Below, piece after piece: positions 25,922 to 33,253 of a DNA stretch of 64,000 nt. The translations under genes and the position numbers were made by a program. The notes under the pieces are model-generated. The model worked only from the letters and a program-made list of their open reading frames with translations. It was not told the DNA's origin and made no database searches. The stretch is taken from NCBI RefSeq assembly GCF_037997115.1, contig NZ_CP150484.1:194005-258004 (forward strand), written 5' to 3'. How positions within the stretch are numbered: the stretch's first letter is position 1; each line of letters begins with the position of its first letter. Source of the DNA: Amycolatopsis coloradensis (lineage in GTDB: Bacteria > Actinomycetota > Actinomycetes > Mycobacteriales > Pseudonocardiaceae).

Positions 25922-26704
25922 ATGACGACCACCTTGGAGCCCGGCCTGTCCACCGGTGTCGCCGTGCGCCTCGACGGGGTGCGGAAGGCTTTCGGGCCGA
26001 CCGGCCGCGCCGTCGTGGCCCTCGACGGGATGGACCTGACGGTCGCCCCCGGCGAGTTCGTCTGCCTCCTCGGCGCCTCCGGCTGCGGCAAGAGCACCCT
26101 GCTGAACCTGGTCGCCGGTCTCGACCGGCCGACGTCGGGCTCGATCACCCTGGAGACCTCCCGGCCCGCGGTCATGTTCCAAGAGGCCGCGCTGATGCCG
26201 TGGCTGACCGCGGCCCGCAACGTCGAACTGCCGCTGCGGCTCGCCGGCTTCGGCCGGGCCGAGCGCCGGGAAAAGGCGGCCGAACTGCTCGAACTCGTCC
26301 GCCTCGGTGGCGCGGGTGACAAGCGGCCGCACGAGCTGTCCGGCGGGATGCGGCAGCGCGTCGCGCTCGCCAGGGCGCTGGCCGCCACCCTGCGTGTCGG
26401 CGGTGACCCGGAGCAGTCGCTGCTGCTGATGGACGAGCCGTTCGCCGCGCTCGACGCCATCACCCGCGACGTCCTGCAGGGTGAACTGCTGCGCGTCTAC
26501 CGCAGCACCGGCACCTCGGTGCTGTTCGTGACCCACGACGTCCGCGAGGCCGTCCGGCTCGGCCAGCGGGTCGTGCTGCTTTCGTCGCGGCCCGGCCGGG
26601 TGGTGCGGGAATGGCGCGACGTCCAGGCCTCCGACGCCGAGGAGCTGACGCTGGAGATCACCGGTCACCTCCGGGAGGTGATCAGTACCCATGCCGCGGC
26701 TTGA
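25922..26704 (+). CDS. ABC importer ATPase (SsuB/TauB type)
   Basis: 260 residues. Walker A GASGCGKST, Q-loop VMFQEAALMPWL, signature LSGGMRQRVALARAL, Walker B LLLMDEPFAALD and H-loop FVTHDVREAVRLGQ are all present. The pattern is that of the nitrate/sulfonate/taurine importer family. A good ribosome site (GGAGGGGATC) precedes ATG 25922. It overlaps the permease gene by 14 nt. Confidence 0.93.
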   Translation: MTTTLEPGLSTGVAVRLDGVRKAFGPTGRAVVALDGMDLTVAPGEFVCLLGASGCGKSTLLNLVAGLDRPTSGSITLETSRPAVMFQEAALMPWLTAARNVELPLRLAGFGRAERREKAAELLELVRLGGAGDKRPHELSGGMRQRVALARALAATLRVGGDPEQSLLLMDEPFAALDAITRDVLQGELLRVYRSTGTSVLFVTHDVREAVRLGQRVVLLSSRPGRVVREWRDVQASDAEELTLEITGHLREVISTHAAA

Positions 26705-27584
26705 CCGCCCCGAAACCGCGGCGGAAGACGCCGACGAGGCCGTCGGCGCGGGGCTCGACTCGCTCGACACCCCCACCGGGGAGCGCCGGGAAAGCCGGGG
26801 AAAGCGATTCCTTCGCGGTTTCGTGCCGCCGGTGGTCTTCCTGATCCTGGTGATCGCGCTGTGGCAGGCGCTGTGGGCCGCCGCGTTCTGGCCGGAGGCC
26901 ATGCTGCCCGCGCCGCTCGCGGTGTGGGACGAACTCGTCGGCATCACCGTCGACGGTGAGATCTTCGAGTTCGTCTGGACGTCGGTGCACCGGGCCGCGC
27001 TGGGCTTCCTGATCGGCGTGGTCATCGGGACGCCGCTCGGGCTACTGGTGGCGAAGGTTCGGGTCGTCCGGGCCGCGGTCGGGCCGTTCCTGACCGGGCT
27101 GCAGAGCCTTCCGTCGGTGGCCTGGGTGCCCGCGGCGATCCTGTGGTTCGGGCTGAACGACGCGTCGATCTACTTCGTGGTGTTGCTGGGTTCGGTTCCT
27201 TCGATCGCGAACGGCCTCGTCTCGGGCATCGACCAGATCCCGCCGATCCTGCCGCGCGTCGGCCAGGTGATGGGAGCGAACCGGCTTTCGTCGGCGCGGC
27301 ACATCCTGCTGCCCGCCGCGCTGCCCGGATTCCTCGCCGGGCTCAAGCAGGGCTGGGCGTTCTCGTGGCGTTCGCTGATGGCCGCCGAGCTGATCGCGCT
27401 GTCCCCGGCGCTCGGCAAGGGACTCGGCGCGTACCTGCACGAAGGCTCGTCGTTCAACAGCATGGAGGCCGTGATGTCGGCCATCTTCCTGATCCTGCTG
27501 GTCGGGGTCGGTATCGAGCTGGTGGTGTTCCGTCCGCTGGAACGGTCGGTCCTGCGTGCTCGCGGTCTCACCGCGTCCCTTTAG
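26691..27584 (+). CDS. ABC importer permease (SsuC/TauC type)
   Basis: 297 residues. After a ~40-residue charged N-terminus there are about six membrane helices, with the EAA-type cytoplasmic loop around GQVMGANRLSSARHILLPAA LPGFLAGLKQ, characteristic of BPD_transp_1 permeases. It belongs with the upstream ATPase and binding protein. The stop codon is followed almost at once by the disrupted siderophore-binding gene. Confidence 0.92.
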   Translation: MPRLDRPETAAEDADEAVGAGLDSLDTPTGERRESRGKRFLRGFVPPVVFLILVIALWQALWAAAFWPEAMLPAPLAVWDELVGITVDGEIFEFVWTSVHRAALGFLIGVVIGTPLGLLVAKVRVVRAAVGPFLTGLQSLPSVAWVPAAILWFGLNDASIYFVVLLGSVPSIANGLVSGIDQIPPILPRVGQVMGANRLSSARHILLPAALPGFLAGLKQGWAFSWRSLMAAELIALSPALGKGLGAYLHEGSSFNSMEAVMSAIFLILLVGVGIELVVFRPLERSVLRARGLTASL

Positions 27585-27670
27585 GACTTTGGGCAGGCTA
27601 GCCGGTTGCGGTTCTTCGCAATCGGTCGACGAGACCCTGGTGCCGCCGGAGGCCAGGGGGGACCTTTCCG

Positions 27671-28555
27671 GTGACCGTCGAGCACAAGTACGGGTCCGCG
27701 ACGGTCGAAAAACAGCCGTCGCGGATCATCACGCTCGGCCTGTCCGACCACGACGCCGTGCTGGCGCTCGGGATCCGGCCGGTCGGCGCCGTCGACTGGT
27801 TCAAGGAGCGGCCGTACGGGAAGTGGCCGTGGACCCAGGCTCGCTGGGGCGACAAGCAGCCGGAGATCGTGGGCGAACGGGACGACTACAACTTCGAGAA
27901 GATCGCCGCGCTGAAGCCGGATCTGATCCTCGCCCAGTACAGCGGGATGAAGAAGGAGCAGTACGACAAGCTTTCGCAGCTCGCCCCGGTCGTCGCGCAG
28001 CCGCCGAAGTTCGAGGACTACGCGGCGCCGTGGCAGGAGACGACCCGGATGGTGGGTCGCGCGCTGGGGCTCGCGCAGAAGGCCGAGGACCTGATCGCCG
28101 GGATCGGCCGGCGGTTCGCGCAGGCGCGGGCCGAGCATCCCGGGTTCGCGAAGCTGTCGATGGTCGTCGCCGATACCTTCGAGGCGGGCAAGTTCTCCGC
28201 GTTCACCACGACCGACCCGAAGATGATCTTCACGGCCGAGCTGGGCTTCCGGCCCTTCGAACCGGTCAAGGCGCTGAGCAAACCGGAGAACAACGTCGTC
28301 GAGGTCTCGTCGGAACGGTTCGATCTGTTCGACGCGGATCGCCTGGTGTGGCTGAACTCCGACGTCGGCGCGGAGGCCAGGGTGCGGGCCGATCCGGTGT
28401 ACCGGAAGCTGAAGGTGTCGGCGGACAAGCGGGATCTGTTCATCACCTACGAGAACCCGCCGGTCGGGGCCGCGATCTCGTTCAACACCGTGCTGAGCAT
28501 CCCGTACGCGATCGAGCAGCTGGTGCCGAAGCTGGCGGCCGTCGCCGGCTCCTGA
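27671..28555 (+). CDS. Siderophore-type periplasmic-binding protein, export signal out of frame
   Basis: The readable frame encodes 294 residues of a FepB/FhuD-like binding protein (Peripla_BP_2): VTVEHKYGSATVEKQPSRII, LGLSDHDAVLALGIRPVGAV, FEKIAALKPDLILAQYSG. A lipobox (LAGCGSSQS) lies just upstream at ~27597-27623, but in another frame. Removing one G from the G6 run 27656-27661 would join them as ..EARGTFPVTVEHKYG. The hydrophobic part of the signal also looks truncated. As it stands the protein starts at GTG 27671 and would be cytoplasmic, so it may be non-functional, or the run may be a sequencing error. Confidence 0.65.
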   Translation: MTVEHKYGSATVEKQPSRIITLGLSDHDAVLALGIRPVGAVDWFKERPYGKWPWTQARWGDKQPEIVGERDDYNFEKIAALKPDLILAQYSGMKKEQYDKLSQLAPVVAQPPKFEDYAAPWQETTRMVGRALGLAQKAEDLIAGIGRRFAQARAEHPGFAKLSMVVADTFEAGKFSAFTTTDPKMIFTAELGFRPFEPVKALSKPENNVVEVSSERFDLFDADRLVWLNSDVGAEARVRADPVYRKLKVSADKRDLFITYENPPVGAAISFNTVLSIPYAIEQLVPKLAAVAGS

Positions 28556-28590
28556 CAGTTCAAGGTCGAGGACTGGAACACCTCGCGTCT

Positions 28591-28629
28591 ATGAAGGAAA
28601 TGGGACATTCAACGTCCCAATTCCTTCAT
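28591..28629. terminator. Hairpin after the siderophore-binding gene
   Basis: ATGAAGGAAATGGGAC (28591-28606) pairs with GTCCCAATTCCTTCAT (28614-28629) with one mismatch and a 7-nt loop. Confidence 0.7.
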
Positions 28630-28765
28630 GGACGGCCCCGGTGTGGCGCCTGGCCCGACCACTCGCCAGACGTTGCGAAGGTCACGGTGATTCCTGACGT
28701 CCTGAAAGTGGCTTTCGCGACATCCCGTCGCCGGCTCCTGAGCGTTCACCTTCCGGAGGTGGCAA

Positions 28766-28798
28766 ACCTACGACACCGTAAGTTACGGTGTCGTAGGT
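28766..28798. promoter_or_regulatory. 33-bp perfect palindrome upstream of the acyl-ACP desaturase
   Basis: Arms ACCTACGACACCGTAA (28766-28781) and TTACGGTGTCGTAGGT (28783-28798) around a single G. It lies 31 bp before the ATG at 28830, where a repressor would block the promoter. TetR-family lipid regulators bind operators with similar TACGnnACCGTAA half-sites. No regulator gene is adjacent. Confidence 0.7.
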
Positions 28799-28829
28799 AG
28801 CGTTTTCCGTACCCTGGAAGGACGAACGC

Positions 28830-29762
28830 ATGGCGGTCCCCGAAACCACCCGGCTGATGCTCGAGCTCGAGGGGACGGTGGAGGAGAACCTCAATCGGCA
28901 TCTCTCGGTCGCCAAGGAATGGATGCCGCACGAGTACGTGCCCTGGGACGAGGGCCGCAACTTCGCCGATCTCGGCGGTGAGGCGTGGGATCCCGAGCAG
29001 TCGCGGGTGTCGCCGATCGCGCGGACGTCGTTGGAGGTCAACCTCCTGACCGAGGACAACCTGCCGAGCTATCACCGCGAGATCGAGCGCGCCTTCGGTC
29101 GCGACGGCGCGTGGGGCACCTGGGTGCATCGCTGGACCGCTGAAGAGGGCCGCCACGGAATCTGCATCCGCGACTACCTGCTGGTGACGCGCGCGGTGGA
29201 CCCGGTCGAGCTGGAGCGCATGCGGATGCAGACCATGCAGGCCGGCTACGACAGCGGCGACAAGGAGCTGCTGAACGTCTTCGCGTACGTGTCCTTCCAG
29301 GAGCTGGCGACGCGGATTTCGCACCGCAACACCGGAAAGTACACGCAGGATCCGCTGTGCGAGAAGCTGCTCGCGCGGGTCGCGATGGACGAGAACCTGC
29401 ACATGCTCTTCTACCGGAACCTGGTGCAGGCGTCGCTGGAGCTTTCACCTGACGCGATGATGCGCGCCATCACCGACGAGGTCGTCCAGTTCCAGATGCC
29501 GGGCGCGGTGATCCCGAGCTTCGTGCGGAAGGCCGCGCTGATCGCGAAGGCGGGCATCTACGACCTGCGCATCCACCACGACGAGGTGATCTGGCCGTTG
29601 CTGCGGCAGTGGAAGATCTTCGAGCTCGAAGGGCTCGGCGAGGTGGGGGAGAAGGCACGGGACGAACTCGACCAGTTCCTGAAGGCCCTCGACACGCAGG
29701 CTTCACGCTTCGAGGAGCGCCGCGCGGCCGCTGAAGCCCGCGCCGCCGCCCGGCACGCGTGA
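28830..29762 (+). CDS. Acyl-[ACP] desaturase (DesA-like, diiron)
   Basis: A 310-residue soluble stearoyl-ACP-desaturase-type enzyme. The diiron ligands fall in TAEEGRHGICIRDYL (EEGRH) and VAMDENLHMLFYRN (DENLH), with a further Glu in LLTEDNLPSYHREIE. It would introduce a double bond into ACP- or CoA-bound fatty acids. GGAAGGA precedes the ATG. The C-terminal ~20 residues are Ala/Arg-rich, and the last codons lie in the first unit of a tandem repeat. Control by the palindrome at 28766-28798 is likely. Confidence 0.93.
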   Translation: MAVPETTRLMLELEGTVEENLNRHLSVAKEWMPHEYVPWDEGRNFADLGGEAWDPEQSRVSPIARTSLEVNLLTEDNLPSYHREIERAFGRDGAWGTWVHRWTAEEGRHGICIRDYLLVTRAVDPVELERMRMQTMQAGYDSGDKELLNVFAYVSFQELATRISHRNTGKYTQDPLCEKLLARVAMDENLHMLFYRNLVQASLELSPDAMMRAITDEVVQFQMPGAVIPSFVRKAALIAKAGIYDLRIHHDEVIWPLLRQWKIFELEGLGEVGEKARDELDQFLKALDTQASRFEERRAAAEARAAARHA

Positions 29763-29963
29763 TCCGGCCCCAGCCACGTGAGTTCCGCCTCCAAGCACGC
29801 GAGATCCGGCGGCCGTCACGCGTGTCCCGCCGGACGACACGCGTGATCAGACGGACGACTCGCGTGATCAGACGGCCAACTCGTGTGTCGTCCCTCTGAT
29901 CACGTGAGCCGGCCGCCGGATCACGCGTGATCGCGGGCGGAACTCGCGTGACAGCCGTCGGCG
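29754..29963. repeat. Ten tandem degenerate 21-bp repeats
   Basis: Units start at 29754, 29775, 29796, 29817, 29838, 29859, 29880, 29901, 29922 and 29943, each opening with CACGCGTGATC or a variant (CTCGCGTGATC, CACGTGAG, CTCGTGTG) followed by a GC-rich half such as AGACGGACGA. The first unit supplies the last two sense codons and the stop of the desaturase gene. The array fills the gap to the convergent helicase gene. Confidence 0.8.
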
Positions 29964-29967
29964 AGGA

Positions 29968-31614
29968 CTAGCGCGAGCGGCGCGAGCCCGCGCGGGTCCC
30001 CGAGGAGAACGCGGCGGCACCACCGCGACGGGCCGGAGCGCCGCCGGACTGGTTCCGCGAGGACTGGGACTTCGCGGCACCGGAGCCGCGGCGCGGCTGC
30101 GACTCGGCGGAGCTGTGGCGCCCCTGACGGGCCTGGCCGCCCTTGGGCGCGCCTTCGCGACGTCCGGTGCTCTCGGCCGCGCGACGGCCTTGGCCGGCGG
30201 GAGCACCGCGACGGTCGCCCTCGGTACGGGGCTGACGCGAACGGCCGTCGGAAGAGCCGCCGCGACGGCCGCCACCGGAAGCGCCACGGCCACCGGCGGA
30301 GGGGCCCCGGCCGCGACCACCGCGGCCGCCACGTCCACCGCTTGCCGGACGGTCTTCGTCGTCGCCCTTGCCCAGGATGGCTTCACCGCTCGCGCTGACG
30401 CGCTTCGGCCGCGTGTCCACGATCGGCCGTCGCGGCGAAGCGGTGAACGAACGCTCACCGGGCGCCAGTTCCGACAGCAGCGGGTGGCCGGGGCCGAGCT
30501 GCGTCGTGGTCGGCTTGATGCCGGCCTTGCGGGTGAGGTCGCGGACGTCGCCGACCTGCGCGTCGGTCATCAGTGTGACGACGGTGCCGGACGCACCGGC
30601 CCGCGCGGTCCGGCCGGAGCGGTGCAGGTACGCCTTGTGCTCGACCGGCGGGTCGGCGTGGATGACCAGCGTGACGTCGTCGACGTGGATCCCGCGCGCG
30701 GCGATGTCGGTCGCGACCAGCGTCTTCGCCGCGCCGGAGGCGAACGCCTCCAGGTTGCGGGTGCGGGCCGTCTGGCCGAGGTTGCCGTGCAGTTCGACCG
30801 CCGGCACGCCGGAGGCCATGAGCTTGCGTGTCAGCTGCTTGGCGCGGTGCTTCGTGCGGGTGAAGACCAGCGTGCGGCCCGGGGCGGCGGTGAGATCGAT
30901 CAGCACCGGCAGCCGGTGGGTCTCCTCCAGGTGCAGCACGTGGTGCTGCATCGTCGAGACCGGCGACTGGGCCGAGTCGACGCTGTGCGTGACCGGGTCG
31001 TGCATGAAGCGCTTGACCAGCACGTCGACGCCCGCGTCGAGGGTCGCCGAGAACAGCAGCCGCTGCCCGCGCTCCGGGGTCTCGGCCATGATGCGCCGGA
31101 CGTCGGGCAGGAAGCCGAGGTCGGCCATGTGGTCGGCCTCGTCCAGGACGGTGATCTCGACGTGGTCGAGCTTCGCCTCGCCGGAGCGCATGTGGTCGGC
31201 GAGCCTGCCGGGGCACGCGACGACGATGTCGACGCCGTCACGCAGCCTGGTGATCTGCGGGTTGGGGCTGACGCCGCCGAAGATCGTGGTGACCTTGAGG
31301 CCGAGTGGCTTGGCCAGCGGCAGGAACGACGCCTCGATCTGGGTCGCCAGTTCGCGCGTCGGCGCCAGGACCAGCGCACGCGGACGGCCGGGGCGGCGGC
31401 GGGTAGGGCCTTCGGCGAGCCGGGCGAGGACGGGCAGCACGAAGCCGTACGTCTTGCCGGAGCCGGTGCGGCCGCGGCCGAGGACGTCCCGGCCCGCCAG
31501 CGAATGCGGCAGTGTGGCGGCCTGGATCGGGAACGGGCTGGTGACGCCTTGTTCGGCGAGCGAGTCCACGAGGGTCTTGGGCAGGCCGAGTTCGGTGAAA
31601 GTAGGTGTGCTCAT
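29968..31614 (-). CDS. DEAD-box RNA helicase with RGG-rich tail
   Basis: 548 residues. Q motif (FTELGLPKTLVDSL .. FPIQAATLP), motif I GRGRTGSGKT, Ia/Ib (APTRELA, ACPGRL), DEAD as DEAD in TVLDEADHMADLGF, SAT (LLFSATLD), and the C-terminal helicase domain with VATDIAARGIHVD and HRSGRTARAG. The last ~130 residues are Gly/Arg/Ser-rich, typical of RNA-binding tails. Probably acts in ribosome assembly or RNA turnover, often cold-related. ATG 31614 has no clear ribosome site; a 17-nt hairpin sits just upstream. Confidence 0.93.
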   Translation of the reverse strand: MSTPTFTELGLPKTLVDSLAEQGVTSPFPIQAATLPHSLAGRDVLGRGRTGSGKTYGFVLPVLARLAEGPTRRRPGRPRALVLAPTRELATQIEASFLPLAKPLGLKVTTIFGGVSPNPQITRLRDGVDIVVACPGRLADHMRSGEAKLDHVEITVLDEADHMADLGFLPDVRRIMAETPERGQRLLFSATLDAGVDVLVKRFMHDPVTHSVDSAQSPVSTMQHHVLHLEETHRLPVLIDLTAAPGRTLVFTRTKHRAKQLTRKLMASGVPAVELHGNLGQTARTRNLEAFASGAAKTLVATDIAARGIHVDDVTLVIHADPPVEHKAYLHRSGRTARAGASGTVVTLMTDAQVGDVRDLTRKAGIKPTTTQLGPGHPLLSELAPGERSFTASPRRPIVDTRPKRVSASGEAILGKGDDEDRPASGGRGGRGGRGRGPSAGGRGASGGGRRGGSSDGRSRQPRTEGDRRGAPAGQGRRAAESTGRREGAPKGGQARQGRHSSAESQPRRGSGAAKSQSSRNQSGGAPARRGGAAAFSSGTRAGSRRSR

Positions 31615-31622
31615 AAGCGTGT

Positions 31623-31639
31623 GGGCGCGAAGCGCGCCC
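31623..31639 (-). promoter_or_regulatory. Hairpin next to the helicase start codon
   Basis: GGGCGCG and CGCGCCC enclose a 3-nt loop, 8 nt upstream of ATG 31614 in the mRNA leader. It could limit ribosome access. A possible -10 (TACACT, 31765-31760 on the minus strand) would give a leader of about 140 nt, and an upstream frame ends in TGA overlapping the start (ATGA). Confidence 0.5.
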
Positions 31640-31890
31640 TGGTATCTCCGTAAGGATAGAAACGGTTGTCCTGCCCGGCGCAGACCTCGGGGGGCCGCGG
31701 CGCGTGGTCTTCGACAACGAAACGCGGCCCGAGGCAGAACTGAGCGGACCGCGTCGTCCAGTGTACTGGGTCGTGATCTCCCGGGCTACGTGATATCGCC
31801 CGCACCGGTCCGGTGATGTTCGTCGGTTCGGACGAGCCGGGCGCGGCGTCGCGGTGAAACGCTGACCTGACCGGACGAAAGGGGACACGG

Positions 31891-33228
31891 GTGTCGAACG
31901 TTCAGGAGCTGCAAGGGGTGCTCGACGAGGAGGCGCGTCGCGCGAGCGTCCCCGGAGCGGTGGTGGGGGTGACGTACCGCGGTGAGGAGTCGGTGTTCGC
32001 CACCGGAGTGTCCAGTGTGGACACCGGGCTTCCGGTCGATCCCGGCACGTTGTTCATGATCGGCTCCACCAGCAAGACCTTCGCCGCGGCCGCCGTGCTG
32101 GCCCTGGTCGAAGACGGTGTGCTGGACCTGGACAGGCCGGTCGTCGAGTACCTTCCCGATCTCCCCTTGGCGGATCCGATGGCGCGGAAGACGGTGACCT
32201 CGCGTCATCTGCTCACGCATTCGGCCGGTTTCCTCGGCGATGTCGACTTCACCACCGGGTGGGGTGACGACGCGCTGGCCCTCGCGATCGCGAAGTTCGG
32301 CGACCTGCCGCAGAACTTCCCGCCCGGCGAGGTGTTCTCCTACTGCAACGCCGGATTCCAGCTGGCAGGCCGGGTCGTGGAGGTGATGGCGGGCGAACCC
32401 TTCGAGGACGTGGTCCGCGGCAGGCTGCTCGAACCACTCGGCATGACCCAGTCGTATTACCTGCCGTGGGAGGTGCTCACCCGCCGTCACGCCGTCGGAC
32501 ACGTGCTGCGCGACGGTGAAGCGGCGGTCGAGCACACCGTGGGCCTCACCCGTGCGGACAGCGCGAGCGGCGGGCTGTGGTCGACCGCGGGCGACCAGCT
32601 GAAATGGGCCCGGTTCTTCCTGACCGGTGAGGCCGAGGGCGAGCCTCCGATCAGCGAAGCCACCCGCGACCTCATGCGCGCGCCGCAGCGCAGGGCCGCG
32701 CTGCGGTTCGAAGAGGTCGGGCTCAGCTGGCTGCACACGACCCACGGCGCCGCCCGGCTGGTCCGGCACGGCGGCAACGTGAGCAACCTGCAGTTGTCAG
32801 AGTTCGTGACCGTGCCGGAGGAGGACTTCGCCGTCACGGTGCTTACCAATAGCGCGGGCGGGTCCGCACTGGGCGCGAAGGTCGTCGACTGGTGCCTGGA
32901 GCACGTGGTCGGGCTGCCTCCGCTCACGAGCCCGCCGCCGGTGCCGCAGCCGGACATCGCCGAGTACCTGGGCCGCTATCAGACCGGTGACCTGGCGTTC
33001 GTGGTCAAGGACCGGGACGGCGCCCTCTGGGCCCAGCTGGTCGCCGACGTCGAGGGCTTTCCCTCGCCGCCGCCGTTCGAGGCCGTTTTCGTGGGCGGCG
33101 ACGCGATCGCCCCCGTGGCCGACACCCGCAAACCCACCGCGCGGTTCCTGCGCGACGAGCGTGGACGGGTGACTTCGGTCGAGTTCGGTGGCCGGACGGC
33201 GAAGCGAAGCGCTACGGTTACCGGGTAG
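31891..33228 (+). CDS. Serine hydrolase of the class C beta-lactamase/PBP family
   Basis: 445 residues with no signal peptide, so probably cytoplasmic. The nucleophile motif SxxK is STSK in FMIGSTSKTFAAAAVLALVE, the YxN motif is YCN in GEVFSYCNAGFQLAG, and HGG appears in RLVRHGGNVSNL. A C-terminal beta domain follows after about residue 350. It could be an esterase or D-aminopeptidase; beta-lactam resistance should not be assumed. GTG 31891 is preceded by GAAAGGGGA. It is 25 bp from the acyl-CoA dehydrogenase gene. Confidence 0.88.
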   Translation: MSNVQELQGVLDEEARRASVPGAVVGVTYRGEESVFATGVSSVDTGLPVDPGTLFMIGSTSKTFAAAAVLALVEDGVLDLDRPVVEYLPDLPLADPMARKTVTSRHLLTHSAGFLGDVDFTTGWGDDALALAIAKFGDLPQNFPPGEVFSYCNAGFQLAGRVVEVMAGEPFEDVVRGRLLEPLGMTQSYYLPWEVLTRRHAVGHVLRDGEAAVEHTVGLTRADSASGGLWSTAGDQLKWARFFLTGEAEGEPPISEATRDLMRAPQRRAALRFEEVGLSWLHTTHGAARLVRHGGNVSNLQLSEFVTVPEEDFAVTVLTNSAGGSALGAKVVDWCLEHVVGLPPLTSPPPVPQPDIAEYLGRYQTGDLAFVVKDRDGALWAQLVADVEGFPSPPPFEAVFVGGDAIAPVADTRKPTARFLRDERGRVTSVEFGGRTAKRSATVTG

Positions 33229-33253
33229 TAACTTCGGCTGACCAGGAGTGACC

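Noticed and set aside
29763-29967. CRISPR array
   Set aside because: The units are contiguous 21-bp repeats with no unique spacers and no cas genes nearby.
31758-31769. CCAGTGTACTGG as a dedicated operator
   Set aside because: A short dyad that could equally be the -10 (TACACT) of the helicase promoter; too little support to list on its own.
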